Source: Clostridiales bacterium 1_7_47FAA (GTDB taxonomy: Bacteria > Bacillota > Clostridia > Lachnospirales > Lachnospiraceae). Taken from it: a stretch of 64,000 nucleotides of DNA. Shown piece after piece: positions 7,670-15,638 of the stretch (position 1 is its first letter; each line of letters opens with the position of its first letter). The notes under the pieces were generated by a model. The model worked only from the letters and a program-made list of their open reading frames with translations, did not search any database and was not told the DNA's origin. The stretch is taken from NCBI GenBank assembly GCA_000155435.1, contig DS990263.1, positions 186,001-250,000 on the forward strand, written 5' to 3'. The position numbers were made by a program, and so were the translations under genes.

Positions 7670-10099
7670 TTGGACGGGCAGACACAGGCACAGCCGCCAA
7701 TTAAGATATCGGTACGTAATCTGGTGGAATTCGTGATGCGAAGTGGTGATTTGGACAACCGCAGGACCGCCGGGGCAAAGAAGGAGGCCATGCAGGCTGG
7801 CAGCAGGCTGCACCGGAAGATACAGAAACGGATGGGAAGCAGTTACCGCCCGGAAGTGGTTTTAAAGCACAGGGTACGGGAGGATATGTTTGAAATCCTG
7901 GTGGAGGGAAGGGCTGACGGGATCATCACGGAGCCGGCCGGTGTTGTGATTGATGAAATCAAATGCATCTACATGGATGTGGGACGGCTGGAGGAGCCGG
8001 ACCCGGTGCATCTGGCCCAGGCCCTGTGCTATGGATATTTTTACAGCTGTGATAACGGACTTGACACCATTGGGATCCAGATTACCTATTGCAATATAGA
8101 GACAGAGGAAATCAGGCGCTTTAAGGAGGAGAGGGGCTTTGACGACCTGTCCGTCTGGTTTGAAGGTCTGATACATGAATATGTGAAGTGGGCCAGGTAC
8201 ATTCACCATCACGGCATGCGGCGCCAGGAATGCTTAAAGGAGCTTCCGTTTCCCTATCCCTACAGGGATGGGCAGAAGGAACTGGCAGTGGACGTATACC
8301 GGTCCATTGCAAGGAAGCGCAACCTCTTCATACAGGCGCCCACCGGTGTGGGCAAGACACTTTCCACCATCTATCCCAGCCTGAAGGCCATGGGGGAGGG
8401 CCATGGGGAGAAGCTGTTCTACCTGACGGCCAAGACCATTACCAGAAGCGTGGCAGAGGATGCATTTTCTATCCTCAGGAAGGAAAGCGGGCTGTACTTT
8501 AATACCGTGACCATCACTGCCAAGGAAAAACTGTGCATCATGGAGAAACCGGACTGCAATCCACAGGCCTGCATAAGGGCAAAGGGGCATTATGACAGGG
8601 TCAATGATGCGGTCTATGAAATTATCGGGGATGTGGATGGGATTACAAGGGAGAAGGTCCTGGAATATGCCAAGCGGTATCAGATATGCCCCTTTGAGTT
8701 CTGCCTGGATATCAGCAACTGGGTGGATGGGATCATCTGTGATTACAATTATGTGTTTGACCCCAATGTAAGGCTGAAGCGGTATTTTGACCAGGGGGAG
8801 CCGGGGCAGGGTTACCTGTTCCTGGTGGACGAGGCCCATAACCTGGTCCCCAGGGCCAGGGAGATGTACAGCGCCAGCCTGATAAAAGAAGACGTGCTCA
8901 TGGTCAGGCGGATCCTCAAGTCCCAGACAGGCGCGGGAAAGGTGCTGACACAGCTTGACAGGTGCAACCAGAAGTTCCTGGACATCAAGCGGGCCTATGG
9001 TTCGGATAGCGGGGAGGGGGTCATCCACCGCCAGGTCCTTGGAAGCGATTATGAGCTGCTGCCGGATGTGAACCTGCTGGCCCTTCAGCTCATGACCATG
9101 TTCGGCGAACTGGAAAGCTTCATGAATGAGAATGTGGAGTTCGGGGACAGGGACCTGGTGCTGGATTTTTACTTTGCGGTCCGGGATTTCCTGTATGTCT
9201 ATGACAGGCTGGACGATAACTACAGGATTTATGCCAGGCTTCTGCCGGACGGACACTTCATGGTCAGGCTTCTTTGCATGAATCCGGCTGTCAACCTGAA
9301 GGAATGCCTGGACCGGGGGAACAGCACCCTGTTCTTTTCCGCCACCCTGCTGCCAATCCAGTATTACAAGGAACTGCTCAGCGGCAGCCAGGAGGAATAT
9401 GCGGTCTATGCGAAGTCACCGTTCCCTGAGGAAAACCGCCTGGTGCTGGCTGCCAGCGATGTGAGCAGCCGCTACAGCCGCAGAAGCGCCTATGAATATG
9501 AGAAGATTGCAGATTATATATGCAGGATCGTGGAGGGAAAAAGGGGGAATTACATGGTGTTCTGCCCGTCCTACCAGTATCTTTACGCCATTGAGGGGAT
9601 TCTTGCCAGAAGGCAGGAGGAGGGCGGCCTGGCCTTTACGTGGCTGGCCCAGAAGAACCGCATGACTGAGGAGGAAAGGGAGGAATTCCTGAGAAGCTTT
9701 GACGGGGAGCGGGAACAGTCCATGGCGGCCCTGTGTGTGATGGGGGGAATCTTTTCCGAAGGGATTGACCTGAAGGAGGACCGCCTGATTGGCGCTGTGA
9801 TAATCGGGACCGGCCTGCCCCAGGTGAATACGGAGCAGGAAATCCTCAAGGATTATTTTGATGAACACGGAGGCTGCGGGTTTGATTATGCCTACCAGTA
9901 TCCGGGAATGAACAAGGTGATGCAGGCAGCCGGCCGGGTCATACGGACCATCCATGACAAGGGCGTGATTGCCCTTTTGGACGACCGGTTCCTGCGTCCG
10001 GAATGTGTGGCCCTGTTCCCAAGGGAATGGGGGTCCTACACAGTGGTCAACCGGTATAATGTGGGACAGGCAGTGGAAGGGTTCTGGAACCGTTTCTGA
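7670..10099 (+). CDS. XPD/DinG-family ATP-dependent helicase with N-terminal PD-(D/E)XK nuclease-like domain
   Basis: An 809-residue superfamily 2 helicase. Residues about 70-145 carry EGRADGI and VIDEIKC, the pattern of Cas4/RecB-type PD-(D/E)XK nucleases. Walker A is APTGVGKTLS (about 222-231) and Walker B is the DEAH-box VDEAHNL (about 386). Four cysteines between them (LCIMEKPDC, QAC, ICPFEFC region, about 289-345) fit the iron-sulphur cluster of XPD/DinG enzymes. C-terminal motifs include FFSATLLP and QAAGRVIRT. Start is TTG at 7670, with AGGGAGG nine bases upstream. Family role: unwinding damaged or structured DNA; the nuclease half suggests a repair helicase-nuclease (inference). Confidence 0.88.
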   Translation: MDGQTQAQPPIKISVRNLVEFVMRSGDLDNRRTAGAKKEAMQAGSRLHRKIQKRMGSSYRPEVVLKHRVREDMFEILVEGRADGIITEPAGVVIDEIKCIYMDVGRLEEPDPVHLAQALCYGYFYSCDNGLDTIGIQITYCNIETEEIRRFKEERGFDDLSVWFEGLIHEYVKWARYIHHHGMRRQECLKELPFPYPYRDGQKELAVDVYRSIARKRNLFIQAPTGVGKTLSTIYPSLKAMGEGHGEKLFYLTAKTITRSVAEDAFSILRKESGLYFNTVTITAKEKLCIMEKPDCNPQACIRAKGHYDRVNDAVYEIIGDVDGITREKVLEYAKRYQICPFEFCLDISNWVDGIICDYNYVFDPNVRLKRYFDQGEPGQGYLFLVDEAHNLVPRAREMYSASLIKEDVLMVRRILKSQTGAGKVLTQLDRCNQKFLDIKRAYGSDSGEGVIHRQVLGSDYELLPDVNLLALQLMTMFGELESFMNENVEFGDRDLVLDFYFAVRDFLYVYDRLDDNYRIYARLLPDGHFMVRLLCMNPAVNLKECLDRGNSTLFFSATLLPIQYYKELLSGSQEEYAVYAKSPFPEENRLVLAASDVSSRYSRRSAYEYEKIADYICRIVEGKRGNYMVFCPSYQYLYAIEGILARRQEEGGLAFTWLAQKNRMTEEEREEFLRSFDGEREQSMAALCVMGGIFSEGIDLKEDRLIGAVIIGTGLPQVNTEQEILKDYFDEHGGCGFDYAYQYPGMNKVMQAAGRVIRTIHDKGVIALLDDRFLRPECVALFPREWGSYTVVNRYNVGQAVEGFWNRF

Positions 10100-10128
10100 C
10101 CATGTGCCCATAAAGGGCCGTACACTGT

Positions 10129-11004
10129 TTACAGGATATCCATGAACTGTCTGGCTGCCTGGGACACAGGCAGGCTTTCGTTGTAGGCAACCATCATCTG
10201 CCGGGAGGGAAGCTGTTCCTTTAAATCCAGGATGAACAGGTTCCTGTCCTTTGCAGGGATGCAGAAGTCCGGGACAAATGCAATCCCCAGCCCGATGCGG
10301 GCCAGGTCGATGAGAAGGTCGTTGCTGGAAAGCTCAATCTCAGGAACCAGGTCAAGCTGGCTTTTCTGGAAAATCTGGTGCAGGAACTCACTGGTGGTGC
10401 TCTTGCGGTCCAGCATCATGATGGGGTAGTCCAGAAGCTCTTCCAGACCCAGCTTCCTTCCTTCCAAAGGAAACGCGGAACGGCTGGCCACGAATACGTC
10501 GTGGAACTCATTGATGACCCGGGTATTCATGTTGCCGGCCAGGGCTGAGTTGGGATAATTGGTCACAATGAAGTCGGCCTGTCCGTTTTCCAGGAAACGG
10601 GCGCACTCAATGGAAGTCTGGTTGGTGACCTTGATATGGATGTTGGGGAATTCCTTGTGGAAACGGTTCAGGTAGGGCACCAGATAATAGCGGCAGATGG
10701 TATCGCTGGCGCCGATGCGCAGCTGGCCGCCGTTTAATGTGTGGGCTTCCAGAAGCTGGTTCTCGCCCCGCTTGATCAGGTTCATGGCTGGCTCGATGTG
10801 TTTTAACAGGATCTCGCCCTCGGGCGTGAGCTGTACTTTTTTTGTACTCCGTATGAAAAGAGGCTGGTTCAGCTTTTTCTCCAGGACTTTTATGGACTGG
10901 CTCACCGCTGACTGGGAGATGAACAGCTGCTTGGACGCCTCAGAAAAACTCAGTGTAATTGCAACATGGTAAAATACTTTATATAGTTCATAGTTGATAT
11001 CCAT
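10129..11004 (-). CDS. LysR-family transcriptional regulator
   Basis: A 291-residue LysR regulator. The N-terminal winged helix-turn-helix (about 4-62) shows FSEASKQLFISQSAVSQSI and LFIRSTKKVQLTPEG. The rest is the two-lobe effector-binding domain, starting around LRIGASDTICRYYL. SD AAGGAGG lies at good spacing. It is divergently placed from the sigma-like gene at 11142, with 137 bases between, so that gene is the obvious candidate target, though LysR proteins also act elsewhere. The effector cannot be named from the sequence. Confidence 0.92.
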   Translation of the reverse strand: MDINYELYKVFYHVAITLSFSEASKQLFISQSAVSQSIKVLEKKLNQPLFIRSTKKVQLTPEGEILLKHIEPAMNLIKRGENQLLEAHTLNGGQLRIGASDTICRYYLVPYLNRFHKEFPNIHIKVTNQTSIECARFLENGQADFIVTNYPNSALAGNMNTRVINEFHDVFVASRSAFPLEGRKLGLEELLDYPIMMLDRKSTTSEFLHQIFQKSQLDLVPEIELSSNDLLIDLARIGLGIAFVPDFCIPAKDRNLFILDLKEQLPSRQMMVAYNESLPVSQAARQFMDIL

Positions 11005-11081
11005 TATTAAGTCCTCCTTATAAACTAAGCCTATCTTATCACGATGGACAAGTGTTTGTAAAGAGGTTTCTGTCTGATTGC

Positions 11082-11110
11082 TTGACTTATATAAGTGGAT
11101 GGATTATCCT
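11082..11110 (+). promoter_or_regulatory. promoter for the sigma-like gene
   Basis: TTGACT at 11082-11087, 17-base spacer, TATCCT at 11105-11110. It lies inside the ORF that would start at 11052, which supports the downstream start at 11142. Confidence 0.5.
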
Positions 11111-11141
11111 AATACATATCTTGAAAGGAATAAGGATTGAT

Positions 11142-11735
11142 ATGGCAGAGAATTTTTATGAAATGTACCTGGAAGAGATGGGCGGCATCGCACCTTTGAC
11201 AGGCCAGGAGAAACCGGAGCTTCTGAAGGAGACGGCAAAGGGGAATGCCGGGGCGCGCAACCGCTTGGTGGAAGGCAGTTTAAGGCATGTGCTTAATCTG
11301 GCGGCGGAGTATGAGGGCAGGGAACTTCCCATGTCTGATATTGTCCAGGAAGCGAATACGGCCCTGATGCTGGCAGCCATTGAATATGACGGAAGTGAGG
11401 AGTGGGACAGCCTTCTGGCGCGCAGGGTAAGGGAGGCCGTGGAGCTGGCCCTTGAGGAGCAGAAAGCAGAAGCTGAGATTGAGGAAACCATGGCCGCCAG
11501 GGTCAATGTACTACAGACCGTATCCCAGATGCTGGCCAGGGAACTGGGCCGGGAGGCCACGCTCCAGGAACTGGCAGCCAAGATGAAGATGACGGAGGAT
11601 GAAATCAAGGACATCATGAAGCTGGCCCTGGACGCCCTGACGGTCAATGGGGAAGGGCAGGCTTTTGTGGATACGGAAGATGACACGGATTCCTCCAATC
11701 CCATTAAGGATGGATGGAGCATGGAAGAACTGTAG
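11142..11735 (+). CDS. sigma-70-like protein without region 4
   Basis: A 197-residue protein related to sigma-70. Region 2-like sequence begins GNAGARNRLVEGSLRHVLNLA and continues through LPMSDIVQEANTALMLA, similar to core-binding region 2.2. A region 3-like helical stretch follows (LARELGREATLQELAAKM, then MTEDEIKDI). The chain then ends in an acidic tail (DTEDDTDSSNP) with no region 4, so -35 recognition is absent. ATG at 11142 follows AAGGA. It could be a truncated sigma factor, a regulator that binds core polymerase, or a decayed sigma. It is 13 bases from the next gene, so the two are probably cotranscribed. Confidence 0.65.
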   Translation: MAENFYEMYLEEMGGIAPLTGQEKPELLKETAKGNAGARNRLVEGSLRHVLNLAAEYEGRELPMSDIVQEANTALMLAAIEYDGSEEWDSLLARRVREAVELALEEQKAEAEIEETMAARVNVLQTVSQMLARELGREATLQELAAKMKMTEDEIKDIMKLALDALTVNGEGQAFVDTEDDTDSSNPIKDGWSMEEL

Positions 11736-11748
11736 GGGGAGCAGAGTC

Positions 11749-12369
11749 ATGAAGTTATATATTATACGCCACGGACAGACGGACTGGAACGTGGAGGGGA
11801 AGATACAGGGAAGGCAGGATATCCCGCTGAATGAAACGGGCCGCAGGCAGGCCCTGGCATTGGCAAAAGGCATGAAGTCCCGCCCGGTGACCGCTGTCTA
11901 TTCCAGCCCCCAGAAACGGGCCATGGAGACGGCAAAGGCCATAGCAGCACCCCTGGGCCTGACGGTCAGGGCCGTGCCCCAGCTGATGGAGATTGGATAT
12001 GGGGACTGGGAAGGCCGCAGTGCCGAGGATATCCTGACCACGGACAGGGAACTGTATGAGTCCTGGTGGCAGCACCCCGCAACGGTGGCGCCTCCGGGCG
12101 GCGAGACGCTGAACCAGGTGGACGGGCGCTGCCGCCAGGCATGGGACATGATACGCGCAGGGATGGATGGGGACACGGCGGTGGTGGCCCATGGGGGGAC
12201 CCTGGCCCATTTTATCGTACATCTTCTGGAGGGACAGCCGGAAGCGAAGGAAATCGTGGTCAGCAATGCAAGCATTACCACCATGGATTATGACCCTGCA
12301 TCCGGCGCCTGCCGCCTTGTGGACCTGAATGACTGCATCCACCTGGACAGGTGCAATAAAATGGGATGA
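11749..12369 (+). CDS. histidine phosphatase (phosphoglycerate mutase / CobC-like)
   Basis: A 206-residue member of the histidine phosphatase superfamily. The catalytic motif RHGQTDWN is at residues 7-14 with His8 as the phosphorylated residue. SSPQKRAMETA and the second His in VVAHGGTLAHF are present. E. coli CobC and broad phosphatases have the same length and layout. A large cobalamin operon lies 22 kb away, so alpha-ribazole phosphatase is one possible role, but this gene is not in that operon and the motif pattern does not decide substrate. SD GGGGGAG lies just upstream; the gene follows the sigma-like gene by 13 bases. Confidence 0.85.
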   Translation: MKLYIIRHGQTDWNVEGKIQGRQDIPLNETGRRQALALAKGMKSRPVTAVYSSPQKRAMETAKAIAAPLGLTVRAVPQLMEIGYGDWEGRSAEDILTTDRELYESWWQHPATVAPPGGETLNQVDGRCRQAWDMIRAGMDGDTAVVAHGGTLAHFIVHLLEGQPEAKEIVVSNASITTMDYDPASGACRLVDLNDCIHLDRCNKMG

Positions 12370-12394
12370 ATCATAAAAAAGTACCGCGGATGTA

Positions 12395-12449
12395 TTGTAT
12401 TTCCTGGGGCTTTGTATTAGAATAGAGATAGTTTTGTAAGCGCTTACAA
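12395..12449 (+). promoter_or_regulatory. promoter with overlapping cre-type palindrome ahead of pfp copy 2
   Basis: TTGTAT (12395-12400), 17-base spacer, TAGAAT (12418-12423). Directly downstream, at 12434-12449, is the perfect 16-bp palindrome TTGTAAGCGCTTACAA, which matches the catabolite responsive element recognised by CcpA (TGNAANCGNNNNCA). A site just after the transcription start normally means repression by CcpA-HPr(Ser-P) when good sugars are present. A LacI-family relative could bind the same kind of sequence. Confidence 0.75.
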
Positions 12450-12470
12450 TTAAATATGGGAGGTATTCTT

Positions 12471-13718
12471 ATGACAGAGGTTAAAGGCAATGTAATCGTA
12501 GGACAGTCCGGAGGGCCGACCGCGGTAATCAACTCCAGCCTGGCGGGGGTCTATAAAACTGCCAAGGACAGAGGGGCAAGGAAGGTATACGGCATGCTTC
12601 ACGGAATCCAGGGACTGCTGCAGGAGCGGTATGTGGATTTGTCCGACCACATCAAGACGGATCTGGACATCGAGCTATTGAAACGGACCCCTTCCGCCTA
12701 TCTTGGCTCATGCCGTTTCAAGCTTCCGGAGATATGTGAGGACAGGGCTGTCTACGATAAGATATTTGAAATCCTTAACAAGCTGGAAGTGGAGTATTTC
12801 TTCTATATCGGCGGCAATGATTCCATGGATACCATCAAGAAGCTGTCCGACTACTCCTTGTTGAATGGCAGCAGGATCCGCTTCATGGGGGTGCCTAAAA
12901 CCATTGACAATGACCTTGCGGCAACGGACCACACACCTGGATATGGAAGCGCGGCCAAATACATTGGCGCCATAACAAAAGAAGTGATCAGGGACGGCCT
13001 TGTCTATGACCAGCAGAACGTGACCATCCTGGAAATCATGGGACGGAATGCAGGATGGCTGACCGGGGCGGCAGCGCTTGCAAAGGGCGAGGACTGCGAG
13101 GGGCCGGACATGATTTTCCTTCCCGAGGTCACCTTTGACGTGGATTCCTTCATGAAGAAGGTGGAGGAGCTTCACCGGCGCAAGAAATCGGTGGTGGTTG
13201 CCGTGTCAGAGGGAGTGAAGCTGGCGGACGGCCGTTATGTCTGTGAACTGACAGAGGGGATTGAGTTTGTGGATGCCTTTGGGCATAAACAGCTGACAGG
13301 GACAGCCAGATACCTGGCGGAGAAAATCAACCGGGAGGTTGGCTGCAAGACAAGGGCCATTGAGTTCAACTCCCTTCAAAGATGCGCTTCCCATATTGTC
13401 TCCAGGGTGGATATCACGGAGGCGTTCCAGGTGGGAGGGGCGGCCGTGAAGGAGGCCTTTGACGGTGAGACTGGCAAGATGATCATCCTCAAGCGCGTTT
13501 CCGACGATCCCTATGTGTGCGTCACGGATATCTATGACGTACATAAGGTTGCCAATGTGGAGAAAAAGGTTCCCAGGGAGTGGATCAATAAGGATGGGGA
13601 TTATGTGACGGAAGAATTTGTGAATTACATACGGCCTTTAATCCAGGCAGAGCTTACCCCAATCATGACGGACGGGCTTCCAAGACACCTGTATTACACG
13701 GATGTGGAGAAGAAGTAG
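12471..13718 (+). CDS. pfp: diphosphate-dependent 6-phosphofructokinase, copy 2
   Basis: A 415-residue paralogue of the enzyme at 5733-6971; most positions match by eye. It has the same PPi-type signatures, GGNDSMDT (about 115) and PKTIDND, plus MGRNAGWLTG. The start at 12471 is chosen over an upstream in-frame codon at 12456 because GGGAGG lies at 12458-12463. Unlike copy 1 it sits behind a cre-like palindrome, so the two copies are probably used under different carbon conditions (inference). A strong bidirectional terminator follows. Confidence 0.93.
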   Translation: MTEVKGNVIVGQSGGPTAVINSSLAGVYKTAKDRGARKVYGMLHGIQGLLQERYVDLSDHIKTDLDIELLKRTPSAYLGSCRFKLPEICEDRAVYDKIFEILNKLEVEYFFYIGGNDSMDTIKKLSDYSLLNGSRIRFMGVPKTIDNDLAATDHTPGYGSAAKYIGAITKEVIRDGLVYDQQNVTILEIMGRNAGWLTGAAALAKGEDCEGPDMIFLPEVTFDVDSFMKKVEELHRRKKSVVVAVSEGVKLADGRYVCELTEGIEFVDAFGHKQLTGTARYLAEKINREVGCKTRAIEFNSLQRCASHIVSRVDITEAFQVGGAAVKEAFDGETGKMIILKRVSDDPYVCVTDIYDVHKVANVEKKVPREWINKDGDYVTEEFVNYIRPLIQAELTPIMTDGLPRHLYYTDVEKK

Positions 13719-13731
13719 CGGATGGTAAAAT

Positions 13732-13782
13732 AAAAACAGGGCTTCGGCCACTGGCTTTCCAGTGGGGCCGGGGCCCTGTTTT
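13732..13782. terminator. strong bidirectional terminator
   Basis: AAAACAGGGC and GCCCTGTTTT enclose an inner CGGCC-CTGG/CCAG-GGCCG stem, with a T run on either strand. It separates pfp copy 2 from the convergent DUF1846 gene. Confidence 0.9.
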
Positions 13783-13838
13783 AATCCATGCATCTCAATC
13801 CATATATTTTAATCCATGTATCGTAATCCATATACCTT
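13783..13838. repeat. four tandem 14-bp repeats
   Basis: Four consecutive 14-base units begin AATCCAT at about 13783, 13797, 13811 and 13825 (general form AATCCATRYAT plus three variable bases). The last copy runs into the stop codon of the DUF1846 gene. Confidence 0.75.
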
Positions 13839-15315
13839 AATGGTACAGCTTCTTATGTTCATAGACCGGTTCGGATGTAAGCTCCACGCCCAGCTTTTTA
13901 AATACCTTGATGTCCACGTCGGACAGCATGACCGAGGTGTGGACCTGGCAGCCCCGCAGTTTGGGGAGCTGTGACAGGGCCTTTTTGGCTGTGTCGTCCG
14001 TGGCCGCGCTCATGGACAGGGCAATCAGGACCTCGTCCGTGTGGAGGCGGGGGTTCTTGCTGCCCATGTACCGGGTCTTAAGGGTCTGGATAGGCTCAAT
14101 CGCGGATGGGGCAATCAGGTGTACATTGTGCGGAATGCCGCCCAATACCTTGATGGCGTTCAGCAGCAGGGCGGCGGAAGCGCCCAAAAGGCTGCTGGTC
14201 TTGCCGGTTACCAGCTGTCCGTCATCCAGTTCCATGGCCGCCGCAGGAGCGCCCAGCTTCTGGGCACGTTCCAGGCAGGGGGCGATGACGCGGCGCATGG
14301 CAGTGGTGATCTTGGCCTGGTTCATGAGGAGGTTGATCTTGTAGACCTCATCCTGATCCCCTTCCTCCATGGCAAGACGGTTCAGCGCATGGTAGTGACG
14401 GCGGATGATTTCCTGGTTGGATGCCTCCCGGCAGGCGTCGTCGTCAATGATACAGAAGCCGGCCATGTTGACGCCCATGTCCGTTGGGGATTTGTAAGGG
14501 CTGGTGCCGTAAATCCCTTCGAAAATCGCATTGAGCACAGGGAAGATATCCACGTCCCTGTTATAATTGACCGTTGTCTTGCCGTAGGCTTCCAGATGGA
14601 AGGGGTCAATCATGTTCACATCGTTAAGGTCCGCCGTGGCAGCCTCATAGGCCAGGTTCACCGGATGCTTTAACGGAAGGTTCCAGATGGGAAATGTCTC
14701 AAACTTGGCATATCCGGCCTTAATCCCGCGCTTGTTCTCATGGTAGAGCTGGGAAAGGCAGGTGGCCATCTTGCCGCTGCCGGGTCCTGGAGCCGTGATG
14801 ATGACCAACGGCCGGGTTGTCTCTATATAATCGTTCATGCCAAAGCCGGCATCGCTGACAATAAGGGGGATATTGCTGGGATAACCCTCAATGCAGTAGT
14901 GGCGGTATACCCGGATGCCCCTGTGCTCTAACTTGGCCTTGAACTGGTCAGCGCCGTTCTGTCCGCTGTACTGGGTAATCACCACGCTTCCCACATACAG
15001 TCCCTTGTCCCTGAATTCCTGGATCAGGCGGAGCACATCCTCATCATAGGTAATGCCCAGGTCATGGCGCACCTTATTCTTCTCAATATCAGCCGCATTG
15101 ATGACGATGACAATCTCGGACTGGTCGGCCAGCTGAAGGAGCATACGCAGCTTGCTGTCAGGGGCAAAGCCCGGAAGCACCCTGGAGGCGTGGAAATCGT
15201 CAAAGAGTTTGCCGCCGAATTCCAGATACAGCTTATCGCCAAATTCACCAATCCGCTTTTTGATGTGTTCTGACTGCATGGTCAGATATTTTTCGTTATC
15301 AAATCCGATTTTCAT
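13837..15315 (-). CDS. DUF1846 family protein
   Basis: A 492-residue cytoplasmic protein that I recognise as DUF1846, a conserved family of about 500 residues in Firmicutes with solved structures but no assigned reaction. It begins MKIGFDNEKYLTMQSEHI. A phosphate-binding-like loop APGPGSGKMATCLSQ lies near residues 175-190, consistent with a nucleotide or phosphate ligand. FPIWNLPLKHPVNLAYEAA is characteristic of the family. Its stop lies inside a 14-bp tandem repeat. Confidence 0.88.
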   Translation of the reverse strand: MKIGFDNEKYLTMQSEHIKKRIGEFGDKLYLEFGGKLFDDFHASRVLPGFAPDSKLRMLLQLADQSEIVIVINAADIEKNKVRHDLGITYDEDVLRLIQEFRDKGLYVGSVVITQYSGQNGADQFKAKLEHRGIRVYRHYCIEGYPSNIPLIVSDAGFGMNDYIETTRPLVIITAPGPGSGKMATCLSQLYHENKRGIKAGYAKFETFPIWNLPLKHPVNLAYEAATADLNDVNMIDPFHLEAYGKTTVNYNRDVDIFPVLNAIFEGIYGTSPYKSPTDMGVNMAGFCIIDDDACREASNQEIIRRHYHALNRLAMEEGDQDEVYKINLLMNQAKITTAMRRVIAPCLERAQKLGAPAAAMELDDGQLVTGKTSSLLGASAALLLNAIKVLGGIPHNVHLIAPSAIEPIQTLKTRYMGSKNPRLHTDEVLIALSMSAATDDTAKKALSQLPKLRGCQVHTSVMLSDVDIKVFKKLGVELTSEPVYEHKKLYH

Positions 15316-15414
15316 TTCTTCTGTATTCTCCCTGTCCTAAAATTAACCACATACCGTTTTAGTATAGCACAATTTGATTGTGTGCGCCATAATAGTTTCC
15401 ACGGAATCTGAAGA

Positions 15415-15458
15415 TGATATACGGATCCATGATATACGGATTCTCATGATATACGGAT
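15415..15458. repeat. three copies of TGATATACGGAT
   Basis: Identical 12-mers at 15415-15426, 15430-15441 and 15447-15458 in the region between the divergent DUF1846 and purL genes. The 15- and 17-base periods put the copies on roughly varying helix faces. Could be binding sites or a small expanding repeat. Confidence 0.7.
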
Positions 15459-15572
15459 GATTGGCTGGATACATCCAGGATGCAGGGGATTGTTTATAAG
15501 AAAACACGCAATAACAGATTAAATATATTAATTTTACTAATTTATACAGCGTGTGTTATGATAAGGGCAGAT

Positions 15573-15593
15573 AAAAAGGCGTCAGCCCTTTTT
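15573..15593 (+). promoter_or_regulatory. terminator-like hairpin in the purL leader
   Basis: AAAAAGGC and GCCCTTTTT pair around a GTCA loop with one bulged base. It stands 45 bases before the purL ATG. The rest of the 15316-15638 gap holds AT-rich sequence and the 12-mer repeats; I see no purine riboswitch core. Confidence 0.4.
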
Positions 15594-15638
15594 GGTTATA
15601 TCAATAAAGAGGTCACGAAAAAAGCAGGAGGTTGCTAA

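Noticed and set aside
8234-9256. 340-codon minus-strand ORF inside the helicase gene
   Set aside because: Shadow frame of a clear helicase; no ribosome site or recognisable domain.
15459-15638. Purine riboswitch ahead of purL
   Set aside because: No guanine/adenine aptamer core found; only a terminator-like hairpin.
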